A stretch of 64,000 nucleotides of DNA, from assembly GCA_963700775.1 (NCBI GenBank), contig CAVOYU010000004.1, positions 58,823 to 122,822 on the forward strand, read 5' to 3'. Shown piece by piece: positions 27,423 to 35,464 of this stretch (its first letter is position 1; each line of letters begins with the position of its first letter). A program made the position numbers and the translations under genes. A model generated the notes under the pieces. That model saw only the letters and a list, made by a program, of their open reading frames with translations. It did no database searches and was not told where the DNA came from. The stretch is from Thermohalobaculum sp963700775 (lineage in GTDB: Bacteria; Pseudomonadota; Alphaproteobacteria; Rhodobacterales; Rhodobacteraceae).

Positions 27423-29372
27423 TCAGGCCAGGTCCGGCGGCGTCGCCTCCGCGGCCAGCGCCGCCACCGCTTCGTCGAGACTCATCACCTTCTGGCCCTG
27501 CTCGCCGAGGCGGCGCACCGAGACAGTGCCGGTCTCGACCTCCTGCCGGCCGACCGCGAGGATGGCCGGGACATGGAGGTTCGAGTGCTCGCGGACCTTG
27601 AAGTTGATCTTCTCGTTCCGCTTGTCGGCCTCGGACCGGAGGCCTGCCGCCTGCAACCGCCCGACCACCGCGTCCGCATAACGGTCGGCATCCGAGACGA
27701 TGGTCGCCACCACCGCCTGGCGCGGCGCCAGCCACAGCGGGAAGCGCCCGGCGAACTGCTCGATCAGGATGCCGATGAACCGCTCGAAGCTGCCGAGGAT
27801 CGCCCGGTGCAGCATCACCGGCCGCTTCCGCAAACCGTCCTGGTCGACATACTCGGCATCCAGCCGCTCGGGCAGCACGAAGTCCACCTGCAGGGTGCCG
27901 CACTGCCAGTCGCGGCCGATTGCATCGGTCAGCACGAACTCGAGCTTCGGGCCATAGAATGCGCCCTCGCCGGGGTTCAGCGTGAAGTCGCAGCCCGCCG
28001 CCCGGGTCGCGTCGATCAGCGCCTTCTCGGCCTTGTCCCAGACCTCGTCGGCCCCGGCGCGGGTCTCGGGCCGGTCCGAGAACTTGACCTTGAAGCCGGC
28101 AAATCCGAGGTCGCGGTAGATCGAGGAGAGGAGATCGATGAAGATCTTGGTCTCGCTCTCGATCTGCGCTTCGGTGCAGAAGATGTGCGCGTCGTCCTGG
28201 GTGAAGCCGCGGACCCGCATGATGCCGTGCATGGCACCCGAGGGCTCGTAGCGATGGCAGGAGCCGAACTCGGCCATCCGGAGCGGCAGGTCGCGGTAGC
28301 TCTTGATGCCCTGATTGTAGATCTGCACATGGCAGGGGCAGTTCATCGGCTTCAGTGCGTTGATCCGCTTCTGCTCGCCGCCTTCGTCCACCTCGGCGAT
28401 GAACATGTGCTCGTGGAACTTCTCCCAATGGCCGGAGGCCTCCCAGAGCTTTCGGTCCACCACCTGCGGCGTCTTCACCTCGACATAGCCCGCGGCGTCG
28501 AGGCGGCGGCGCATATAGGCCTCGATCTGGCGCCAGACCATCCAGCCCTGCGGATGCCAGAACACCATGCCGGGCGCCTCTTCCTGCAGATGGAACAGCT
28601 CCATCTCGCGGCCGATCCGCCGGTGGTCGCGCTTGGCGGCCTCCTCAAGCATGTGAAGGTAGGCCTTGAGGTCGTCGCGGTTCCTGAAGGCGACGCCGTA
28701 GATCCGCTGCAGCATCGGGTTGCGGCTGTCGCCGCGCCAGTATGCGCCCGCCACCTTCATCAGCTTGAAGGCGTCGGCCGGCACCTGGCCCGTGTGCTGG
28801 AGATGCGGACCGCGGCAGAGGTCCTGCCAGTGGCCGTGCCAGTACATGCGGATCGGCTCTCCCTCGGGGATCGCCTCCACGAGCTCGACCTTGTAGGGCT
28901 CGTTGGTCTGCTTGTAGTGGTTGATCGCGTCCTCGCGGCTCCAGATCTCGGTGCGGACCGGATCGCGGGCGTTGATGATCTCGCGCATCCGCTTCTCGAT
29001 GGCGGCGAAGTCGTCCTCGGTGAAGGGCTCCGAATGGTCGAAGTCGTAGTACCAGCCGTTCTCGATCACCGGGCCGATCGTGACCTTGGTGCCCTGGAAA
29101 AGCTCCTGCACCGCCCGCGCCATGATGTGCGCGCAGTCGTGCCGGAACAGCTCCAGCGCCTCGGCCTCGTCCTTCGGGGTCACGATGGCGAGCTTCGCGT
29201 CGCGCCCGATCGGCTGCGACAGGTCCGCGAGCTTGCCGTCGATCCGGCAGGCCAGCGCCGCCTTGGCGAGCGATTTCGAGATGTCCGCGGCGATCTCGGC
29301 CCCGGTCACGCCGCGCGGATAATCGCGCGTGGCGCCGTCGGGCAGGGTGATCGTCACATGTCCTTCGCTCAT
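27423..29372 (-). CDS. thrS: Threonyl-tRNA synthetase
   Basis: Charges tRNA-Thr. The 649-residue enzyme has the full domain set: TGS domain (VTITLPDGATRDYPRGVTGAEIA), editing/SAD domain with HDCAHIMARAV and CRGPHL, class II core with motif 2 (FGSCHRYEPSGAMHGIMRVRGFTQDDAHIFC) and motif 3 (LHRAILGSFERFIGILIEQF), and the C-terminal anticodon domain (SDADRYADAVVGRLQAAGLR). The zinc-site Cys is in KPMNCPCHVQIY. The ATG at 29372 gives MSEGHVTITLPDG, the family start. Confidence 0.98.
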   Translation of the reverse strand: MSEGHVTITLPDGATRDYPRGVTGAEIAADISKSLAKAALACRIDGKLADLSQPIGRDAKLAIVTPKDEAEALELFRHDCAHIMARAVQELFQGTKVTIGPVIENGWYYDFDHSEPFTEDDFAAIEKRMREIINARDPVRTEIWSREDAINHYKQTNEPYKVELVEAIPEGEPIRMYWHGHWQDLCRGPHLQHTGQVPADAFKLMKVAGAYWRGDSRNPMLQRIYGVAFRNRDDLKAYLHMLEEAAKRDHRRIGREMELFHLQEEAPGMVFWHPQGWMVWRQIEAYMRRRLDAAGYVEVKTPQVVDRKLWEASGHWEKFHEHMFIAEVDEGGEQKRINALKPMNCPCHVQIYNQGIKSYRDLPLRMAEFGSCHRYEPSGAMHGIMRVRGFTQDDAHIFCTEAQIESETKIFIDLLSSIYRDLGFAGFKVKFSDRPETRAGADEVWDKAEKALIDATRAAGCDFTLNPGEGAFYGPKLEFVLTDAIGRDWQCGTLQVDFVLPERLDAEYVDQDGLRKRPVMLHRAILGSFERFIGILIEQFAGRFPLWLAPRQAVVATIVSDADRYADAVVGRLQAAGLRSEADKRNEKINFKVREHSNLHVPAILAVGRQEVETGTVSVRRLGEQGQKVMSLDEAVAALAAEATPPDLA

Positions 29373-29489
29373 CGTGGGGTTCCCGGCTGGAGTTTGGGTC
29401 GGCGAAAATCTGCGTGGCGCAACATCGTGGGGGGCGGCGTGGCTGTCAAGCGGTGGCGCCAGAGGCCGCAAGGGGCCGGGGCTGCCGCG

Positions 29490-30722
29490 TCAAACCAGCG
29501 GGGGGAACGTCCGGCCCGCGACCCGTTCGTAAACGTCGAGGGTGGCGCGCTGCATCGCCGAGATGGTGTAGCGCGAATGGATGCGGGCGCGGGCGGCCAT
29601 GCCCATATGCGCCCGCTCGGACGGGTCGAGGTTCAGTGCCTTGTCGAGCTCGACCGTCAGCCGCGCCACGTCGCCCGGCGGGTAGAGCCAGCCGGATTCG
29701 CCGTGCGCCACGGTCTCGCGGGCGCCGCCGTGGTCGGTGGCGATCACCGGGCGGCCCATCGCCTGGGCCTCGACCACCGAGCGGCCGAAGGCTTCGGGGG
29801 CGGTCGAGGTCGAGACCACCACGGAGGACAGCTTGTAGGCGGCGGCCATGTCGGCGCAACTGCCGGCGAGTTGCACCACATTGCCGGCGCCAAGCCGCTC
29901 GATGCGCTTGCGGAGCGTCTCGCCATAGCCGCTGCCGCCGTCCTCGCCGACCAGCAGGATCAGGAAGTCCTCGCCGCGCATGCCGCGCAGACGGTCGGCG
30001 GCGTCGATCAGGTCCTCGGCCCCCTTTAACCGGCTGAGCCGCCCGGCAAGCATGACCACCGGGCGGGGATCGTCCAGAAGCCCCCACTGCTCGGCCAGCT
30101 TGACCGCCCGCTCGTTGCCGACCGTCTCCTCGGAGAAGACATTGACGTCGGCGCCGCGCGGGATGGTCACCACACGGTCCGGCGAGACGCCGTGGCGCCG
30201 GATCACGAGGTCGCGGATGAACTCGGACACCGCGATCACCGGCCTGCCCTTGGCCATGACCGCGTTGTAGCGCCGTTTCAGGGGCAGATCCTCGGCATAG
30301 GCACCGTGATAGGTGGTGATGAAATGGGCCCCGGTGCGCTCGGCTGCCCAGAAGGCGCTCCAGGCCGGGGCGCGCGAGCGGGCGTGGACGATGTCGACGC
30401 CGAGATCAGTGATCAGGCGGGCCAGCAGTCTTGCGTTCTGCCAGATGTTGAGCGGGTTCTTGGTCTCGACGTTCATGGCGATGACTTCACCACCGACCTT
30501 GGCGATGCGGGTCAGGAACTGCCCGCCGGATGTGACGATCAGCGCCCTACCACCCTCGCGGACGATGGCCTCGGTGATCTCCATGGTGCCGCGTTCGACC
30601 CCGCCCAGCTCCATGCGCGGCACGATCTGCAGCACGGTCAGCGGCCGGTGCCCTTCCGGCTTCGCACCTGCGCCGCTAAGGTCGCCTTCCACCTGGCCAG
30701 TGATGGAGGTTGACAGGAACAT
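29490..30722 (-). CDS. Family 4 glycosyltransferase
   Basis: A 410-residue GT-B glycosyltransferase of family GT4, probably acting at the inner face of the membrane in lipopolysaccharide or exopolysaccharide synthesis. The N-terminal half has VLQIVPRMELGGVERGTMEI, IVHARSRAPAWSAFWAAERTG and TYHGAYAEDLPLKRRYNAVM. The C-terminal half has VVMLAGRLSRLKGAEDLIDAA and STAPEAFGRSVVEAQAMGRPVIATDHGGARETV, the EX7E-type donor-sugar site. The ATG at 30722 overlaps the ATG of the divergent hydrolase gene; a GTG ten codons inside is an alternative start, as the first 27 residues look unconserved. Sugar and acceptor unknown. Confidence 0.9.
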   Translation of the reverse strand: MFLSTSITGQVEGDLSGAGAKPEGHRPLTVLQIVPRMELGGVERGTMEITEAIVREGGRALIVTSGGQFLTRIAKVGGEVIAMNVETKNPLNIWQNARLLARLITDLGVDIVHARSRAPAWSAFWAAERTGAHFITTYHGAYAEDLPLKRRYNAVMAKGRPVIAVSEFIRDLVIRRHGVSPDRVVTIPRGADVNVFSEETVGNERAVKLAEQWGLLDDPRPVVMLAGRLSRLKGAEDLIDAADRLRGMRGEDFLILLVGEDGGSGYGETLRKRIERLGAGNVVQLAGSCADMAAAYKLSSVVVSTSTAPEAFGRSVVEAQAMGRPVIATDHGGARETVAHGESGWLYPPGDVARLTVELDKALNLDPSERAHMGMAARARIHSRYTISAMQRATLDVYERVAGRTFPPLV

Positions 30723-31497
30723 GGATGCCGCGAGCTTCCTCGAAATTGGGGCGGACCGCAGGATCGCCTTTCACAGCATAGCGGCTCGGGGCGGCGGCGC
30801 AAGCTTGCCCGGAGTGGTTTTCCTCGGTGGCTTTCGATCGGACATGACCGGAACCAAGGCCGTATGGCTCGAAGCCTGGGCGCGCGAGCGGGGCCGGGCG
30901 TTCCTGCGCTTCGACTACCGGGGTCACGGGTCGAGTTCCGGCGATTTCCTCGACGGCTGCATCGGCGACTGGGCCGACGATGCGGCCGAGGCGGTGGGCC
31001 GGCTGACGCGGGGTCCGCAGATCCTGATCGGATCGTCCATGGGCGGCTGGATCGCGCTTCTGCTGTCGCAGCGGATGCCCGAGCGGGTCGCAGGGCTGAT
31101 CGGAATCGCCGCGGCGCCGGACTTCACCGACGGCATGTGGGACGAGATGACCCCGGCCGAACGCGAGCTGTTGCTGCGGGACGGGCGGATCGAACGGCCC
31201 TCGGACTATTCGCCGGAGCCCTATGTGATTACCCGCCGCCTGATCGAGGACGGGCGGGCCCGGCGGGTGATGGACGCGCCCTTGCCGCTGCCCTGCCCGG
31301 TCCGGCTGCTGCAGGGCACGGCAGACACCGACGTGCCGCCGGCAGTTGCATTGCGGCTGCTGGAAAACATCGACTGTCCCGACGCGCGGCTGACCCTGGT
31401 AAAGGGCGCGGATCACCGGTTCTCGGGCGAGAGGGAACTGAAGCTGATCGGCAAGACCCTGCACGGAGTGACGGAGGCGGCGGCCGGTCGTTCCTGA
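30721..31497 (+). CDS. Alpha/beta hydrolase
   Basis: A 258-residue serine hydrolase of the alpha/beta fold. GVVFLGGFRSDMTGTKA forms the oxyanion region, FDYRGHGSSSGDF follows, and ILIGSSMGGWIALLLS holds the nucleophile elbow (G-S-S-M-G). RLLQGTADTDVPPAVALRLL has the acid Asp and LVKGADHRFSGE the catalytic His, so the triad is complete. Relatives include palmitoyl-protein thioesterase ABHD10-like proteins and bacterial esterases; the substrate is not predictable. Its ATG is interlocked (CATG) with that of the divergent glycosyltransferase. Confidence 0.87.
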   Translation: MDAASFLEIGADRRIAFHSIAARGGGASLPGVVFLGGFRSDMTGTKAVWLEAWARERGRAFLRFDYRGHGSSSGDFLDGCIGDWADDAAEAVGRLTRGPQILIGSSMGGWIALLLSQRMPERVAGLIGIAAAPDFTDGMWDEMTPAERELLLRDGRIERPSDYSPEPYVITRRLIEDGRARRVMDAPLPLPCPVRLLQGTADTDVPPAVALRLLENIDCPDARLTLVKGADHRFSGERELKLIGKTLHGVTEAAAGRS

Positions 31498-31505
31498 ACC
31501 GGGGT

Positions 31506-32267
31506 TCAGAACGGGATCGCCTCGCCCTTGTAGTCCTCGAAGACCCCGGTCGTCGCGAGCGACAGCGCGTCGAAGCGCTGCATCAGGCCGGCGGCACTTT
31601 CCTCGACGTCGATCGAGGCGCGCGGCCCGCCCATGTCGGTGCGCACCCAGCCGGGATGGTAGGCGCCGACCGCGATGCCGCGCGCGCGGAAATCGGTCGC
31701 GAAATTGCGCGCGAGGTTGGTGGCTGCGGCCTTCGAGGCACGGTAGACATAGCCGCCGCCAGGCGCCCGCTCGCTCGAGGCCATGATCGAGGATACGATC
31801 GCGATCTTCGCGCCTTTCGCCCTTTCGAGCCGGGGCAGGAAGGCGCGGACGGTGAAGAAGACACCGGCGACATTGGTCATCAGCACCGTGTGCCAGGCGT
31901 CGAAGGTGTACTCCGGATCGTCGATACCGCCGCGGGCCACGTACTGCCCGGCGTTGCAAACCAGGAGGTCGATCGGCGCATCCGAGCGCTCGGCGACCGA
32001 GTTCATGGCGTCCGGGTCGGTGACATCGAAGGTCAGGACCGTGACGTTCGGTCGGCTCCGCGCCAGCGCGTTCAGCGCCTCGGCGGCACCGGGACGGCGG
32101 GCGCCGGCCAGCACCGTGTCGCCGCGCTCGGCCGCCAGCCGCGCCAGCTCGAGGCCGATGCCGCGATTGGCGCCGGTGATTAGAGTGGTTCTTGCCGTGG
32201 CTGCCTTGCCGGCTGGGGTTGGCTTGCCGGCTGGGGTCGTCTTGTTCGCTAGGGTTGTCTTGGGCAT
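31506..32267 (-). CDS. SDR family oxidoreductase with repeat-encoded N-terminus
   Basis: A 253-residue classical short-chain dehydrogenase/reductase. TLITGANRGIGLELARLAAERG binds the nucleotide, LLVCNAGQYV is the NAG motif, and IAIVSSIMASS with YVYRASKAA supplies the catalytic Ser, Tyr and Lys. Similarity is to carbonyl-reductase-like (CsgA-type) SDRs. The first 20 residues (ANKTTPAGKPTPAGKAATA) are low-complexity and coded by an 18-bp tandem repeat at 32206-32259. The ATG at 32267 has GGAG seven bases upstream. It is divergent from another SDR gene at 32343, only 75 bp away. Confidence 0.86.
   Translation of the reverse strand: MPKTTLANKTTPAGKPTPAGKAATARTTLITGANRGIGLELARLAAERGDTVLAGARRPGAAEALNALARSRPNVTVLTFDVTDPDAMNSVAERSDAPIDLLVCNAGQYVARGGIDDPEYTFDAWHTVLMTNVAGVFFTVRAFLPRLERAKGAKIAIVSSIMASSERAPGGGYVYRASKAAATNLARNFATDFRARGIAVGAYHPGWVRTDMGGPRASIDVEESAAGLMQRFDALSLATTGVFEDYKGEAIPF
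32206..32259. repeat. Three 18-bp tandem repeat units inside an SDR gene
   Basis: Three consecutive 18-base units begin at 32206, 32224 and 32242. The first two share TTGCCGGCTGGGGT exactly; the third (TTGTTCGCTAGGGT) differs at four positions. They encode the six-residue pattern TTPAGK / PTPAGK before the Rossmann fold, so copy changes would stay in frame. Confidence 0.75.
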
Positions 32268-32342
32268 CCGCTGCTCCATCATCGCCGGGGGCGCACACCG
32301 GAACCCGACCGGAACCCGAGCGTCTGATTCTGGGAGAATGAC

Positions 32343-33038
32343 ATGACCGCCAGCTATTCCAAAGCCTTGATCATTGGCGCGGGCGCAGGATTGTCGGCCT
32401 CGCTGGCGCGGCTTTTCGCCGCGAAGGGCATGGCGGTGGCCCTCGCCGCCCGCTCGACCGGCGATCTGGCAGGGCTGGCGGCCGAGACGGGGGCCAGCCT
32501 GCACGACTGCGATGCCGCCGACCACGCCCGGGTGGCGGCACTTTTCGCGGCACTGGACGCCGGCGGCGCGCCGGATGTGGTGGTCTACAACGCCTCTGCC
32601 CGGGTCCGCGGCCCGTTCATCGAGCTTGACCCGGCCGCGGTGGCGAATGCGGTTGCTGTCAGCGCCGTCGGCGCCTTCTACGCGGCCCAGGAGGCGGCGA
32701 AGCGGATGGCGCCGAAGCGGCACGGGGCGATCCTGCTGACCGGCGCCTCGGCGGGGATCAAGGGCTATCCGCAGTCGGCCCCTTTCGCCATGGGCAAGTT
32801 CGCGCTGAGGGGCCTCGCCCAGTCGATGGCGCGCGAGCTGCACCCGATGGGCATCCATGTGGGCCATTTCGTGATCGACGGCGGCATCCGCAGCGCCACC
32901 CGGCAGGACCCGGCCGAGAGCCCCGACTCGCTCCTCGACCCCGACGCCATCGCGCGGAGCTACTGGCATTTCCTCGAGCAGGACCGGTCGAGCTGGGCCT
33001 GGGAGATCGAACTCAGGCCGTGGGTCGAACGGTTCTGA
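32343..33038 (+). CDS. SDR family oxidoreductase
   Basis: A 231-residue short-chain dehydrogenase-like protein. ALIIGAGAGLSASLARLFAAKG is the nucleotide-binding motif, VVVYNASARVRGPF replaces the usual NNAG, and ILLTGASAGIKGYPQSAPFAMGKFALRGLAQSMA has Ser but Phe (SAPFAMGK) where the catalytic Tyr normally stands. This YxxxK to FxxxK change argues for altered or lost dehydrogenase chemistry, as in a known divergent SDR subgroup. The ATG at 32343 follows GGGAGAATGAC. The end is 6 bp from the convergent DMT permease gene. Confidence 0.84.
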   Translation: MTASYSKALIIGAGAGLSASLARLFAAKGMAVALAARSTGDLAGLAAETGASLHDCDAADHARVAALFAALDAGGAPDVVVYNASARVRGPFIELDPAAVANAVAVSAVGAFYAAQEAAKRMAPKRHGAILLTGASAGIKGYPQSAPFAMGKFALRGLAQSMARELHPMGIHVGHFVIDGGIRSATRQDPAESPDSLLDPDAIARSYWHFLEQDRSSWAWEIELRPWVERF

Positions 33039-33044
33039 GGAGAC

Positions 33045-33938
33045 CTACCTTCGGCGGAGATCCAGCAGTGTGTTCATCACCACGCTGATCAGCACGATGC
33101 CGCCGCCGAGCAGCGCTGCGCCGGTCGGGCGTTCGGCCAGGAAGATCCAGACCCAGAGCGGGCCCAGAATCGGCTCGATGGTACCGATCAGCGCCGTCGC
33201 CGCCGCCGGGATCAGACGGGCACCGGAGACGAAGAGCGCCAGGCCGAGGCCGAGCTGGCCGGCACCGAAGCCGATCAACAGCGCAAGGTCGGGTGCCGGA
33301 ACCGACAGCGGCATGGCCAAGGGCGCCGAGACCGCGACCGCGATGGCGGTGCCCGTGCAGACGGCCGGCGTCATCCGGACCGCGTGGTGGCGGCGGGTGA
33401 TGACGATCGCGCCGGCGTAGCTGATCGCGATCAGCAGGGCGAAGAGGTTGCCGAGCAGAGCGCCCTCGCCCTCGGCATCGGAAACCATGATCGCGACCCC
33501 GGCGGCCACCGCAGCTATGGTCGCCCAGGTTGCGGGCCGCACCGCTTCGCCCAGGAAGACCCGACCCAGCAGCGCCGCCACCAGGGGCGCGGCGCTCATG
33601 ATCAGGAGTGTCTTGGCCACCGAGGTCAGGCTGAGTGCGACCACCAGCGAGATCGAGGCGCAGGCGAAACAGGCGCCGACAGCGAGCCCGGGCAGCCCCA
33701 TGGCCCGGAACAGCCCCGGTGTGGCACGGCCATCGCGGACGGCCATGAATACCAGCAGGAAGACGCAGGCGCTGACCGAGCGCCAGAAGATCACCGTCCA
33801 GTCATCGGTCTCGCCGACCAGCCGGAGGATCAGGCCGCCGGTGCTCCAGATCACCGCCGAGGCGGCGACCAGCAGCAGCCCCAGCGGCTGGACCGGCGCG
33901 GCGGCAGGGGCGGCCCGGACCGCTGCGGGGATGGTCAT
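33045..33938 (-). CDS. DMT superfamily permease (EamA domains)
   Basis: A 297-residue inner-membrane protein with ten predicted helices in two EamA repeats. Features are PLGLLLVAASAVIWSTGGLILRLVG at the start, SVAKTLLIMSAAPLVAALLGRVFLGEAV in repeat one and ATALIGTIEPILGPLWVWIFLAERPTGAALLGGGIVLISVV in repeat two. Such proteins usually export amino acids or other metabolites. The ATG at 33938 removes an unconserved 20-residue extension. The SDR gene at 33952-34752 ends 13 bp upstream on the same strand, so they may be one transcript. Confidence 0.88.
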   Translation of the reverse strand: MTIPAAVRAAPAAAPVQPLGLLLVAASAVIWSTGGLILRLVGETDDWTVIFWRSVSACVFLLVFMAVRDGRATPGLFRAMGLPGLAVGACFACASISLVVALSLTSVAKTLLIMSAAPLVAALLGRVFLGEAVRPATWATIAAVAAGVAIMVSDAEGEGALLGNLFALLIAISYAGAIVITRRHHAVRMTPAVCTGTAIAVAVSAPLAMPLSVPAPDLALLIGFGAGQLGLGLALFVSGARLIPAAATALIGTIEPILGPLWVWIFLAERPTGAALLGGGIVLISVVMNTLLDLRRR

Positions 33939-33951
33939 TCGCGTGCCGGGC

Positions 33952-34752
33952 TCAGCGTTCGGAGGCCGCGAGCGGGTCGAGCACCAGCCGGCCGCCATCG
34001 ACCGCGAGCACCTGCCCGGTGACGAAGCTGGCGGCCGGCGAGGCGAGGAACAACGCCGCCTCGGCGACTTCCTCGGCCTCTCCGATGCGGCCGAGAGGCG
34101 TGACCGCCACCACCTCGTCGCGCAATTCCTCGCGCGCGCGGAGCGCCTCGCGGAGCGTCGCGGTCATCACGCCGCCCAGCGCCACGGCGTTCACCCGGAT
34201 CCTCTCCGGCGCCAGCGCCGCCGCCAGCGAGCGGGTGAGCTGGTCGAGCGCAGCGCAGGAGACCGAATGCGCCAGCAGTTCGGGTACGGTGCGCTGGGCG
34301 GCGATCGACGTGATGTTGACCAGCGCGCCCTGGAAATCAGGGTCCTCGGCGCGCTGCTGGACCATGCGCTTCGCCACCATCTGGCATTGCAGGAAGACGC
34401 TTCCGACATTGTCGGCGACCGCCGAGTTGAAATCGTCCGGCACGAGCTCCAGGGCGTTGCCGGGCGGGCAGTTGCCGGTGCCGGTGACCAGCACGTCGAT
34501 GCGCCCGAAGGCCTCCGAAGTGGCGGCAATCACATTGGTGACGCCGAGCCGGTCGTCGATCGGGTGAGCGAAGCAAGCGATCCGGCCTTCGTCGGCGTCG
34601 ATGCCTCCGGCAGTCTCGTTCAGCCCCTCATCGTCAGTGTCGACCAGCATCAGCCTTGCGCCGGCACTCGCGAAACGCCGGGCCACCGCGCGGCCGATCG
34701 GCCCGCCCGCAGCGGCGATGATCGCGGTCCGGCCCTCGAGTGCTCCTGCCAT
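33952..34752 (-). CDS. SDR family oxidoreductase
   Basis: A 266-residue SDR. GRTAIIAAAGGPIGRAVARRFASAG binds the nucleotide; LMLVDTDDEG with its Asp suggests NAD preference. VLVTGTGNCPPG replaces the NNAG motif, and LVNITSIAAQRTVPELLAHSVSCAALDQLTRSLAAAL lacks the normal YxxxK, with HSVSCAAL in its place. The C-terminal PLGRIGEAEEVAEAALFLASPAASFVTGQVLAVDGG is classical. It is therefore a divergent SDR whose activity is doubtful. ATG 34752 starts MAGALEGRTAI. Confidence 0.82.
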   Translation of the reverse strand: MAGALEGRTAIIAAAGGPIGRAVARRFASAGARLMLVDTDDEGLNETAGGIDADEGRIACFAHPIDDRLGVTNVIAATSEAFGRIDVLVTGTGNCPPGNALELVPDDFNSAVADNVGSVFLQCQMVAKRMVQQRAEDPDFQGALVNITSIAAQRTVPELLAHSVSCAALDQLTRSLAAALAPERIRVNAVALGGVMTATLREALRAREELRDEVVAVTPLGRIGEAEEVAEAALFLASPAASFVTGQVLAVDGGRLVLDPLAASER

Positions 34753-34859
34753 GGCGATCCCCCTTGCCGCGCAAAGCGCCGCGCCCGGCACCGACTCTGG
34801 CATGAGCCGAACGGCGGCGCAACGGGGCGGCGCGGCCGGAATCGCGGTGCTTGCGGCAG

Positions 34860-35456
34860 CTATCCTGTCGTGTCTGCGGCCGGCTCCGCCAGAAGCAGAT
34901 CGATGAATTCCACCAGGCAGATGCCGTCCGGGCGCGGCGCCGAGAGGTAGGAGGCGAACGTGATCGCGCCGATTATGGCGGCGCCGACGGCGCCGAGCAG
35001 CACTGCGCCCGCGGCGACGTCCTTCGCGGCGCCGATTGCCGGATGCGGCTCGGGAGACACCGCGTCGCAGAGGTGTTCGAGAGCGGTGTTCAGGGCTTCG
35101 GCCACCCAGACCCAGAGGATCGCCGCAATGATCCAGCGCCAATCCTCGGCATCGATGCCAAGGGCCACCCCGAAACCGGCCGCCAGAGTTGCGGCGGCGA
35201 GGTGGATCCGGGCGTTGTGTTCCGTGGCCAGCAGGCGGCGGAGACCGGCGAAAGCGAAGCGGAAGCTGGCCAGCCGTTGCCGGAGGCTGAAGCGGAGGCC
35301 AGGCCCCTCGCGCACCTTCCCGACGGCGGCGGGCGGGTCCGGGTAAGGTCGCCAGGCGAGTGCGCGGCCGCGCGCCGTCGCACCGCGGGGACGCATGGCG
35401 CGCAGAGCCGCCGCTGCGGTGGCGAAGACCAGGGCGAGGAGCGCGCAGCAGATCAT
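34860..35456 (-). CDS. DgkA-family membrane kinase with N-terminal extension
   Basis: Prokaryotic diacylglycerol/undecaprenol kinase family. Core at residues about 60-170: SFRFAFAGLRRLLATEHNARIHLAAA, then WVWVAEALNTALEHLCDAVSPEPHP with Glu120, Asn123 and Glu127, and AAKDVAAGAVLLGAVGAAIIGA, three membrane helices. The protein has 198 residues against about 120 for the usual enzyme. An extra hydrophobic helix (residues 1-19) and linker precede the core and about 25 residues follow it. It starts 8 bp after the stop of the linalool-dehydratase-like gene; a GTG overlapping that stop is an alternative start. This context makes an isoprenoid alcohol a possible substrate instead of diacylglycerol; that is inference. 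Confidence 0.82.
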   Translation of the reverse strand: MICCALLALVFATAAAALRAMRPRGATARGRALAWRPYPDPPAAVGKVREGPGLRFSLRQRLASFRFAFAGLRRLLATEHNARIHLAAATLAAGFGVALGIDAEDWRWIIAAILWVWVAEALNTALEHLCDAVSPEPHPAIGAAKDVAAGAVLLGAVGAAIIGAITFASYLSAPRPDGICLVEFIDLLLAEPAADTTG

Positions 35457-35464
35457 CGCGGACC

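Noticed and set aside
27573..30029. An 818-residue open frame antisense to thrS
   Set aside because: thrS has full domain evidence; the opposite frame has none.
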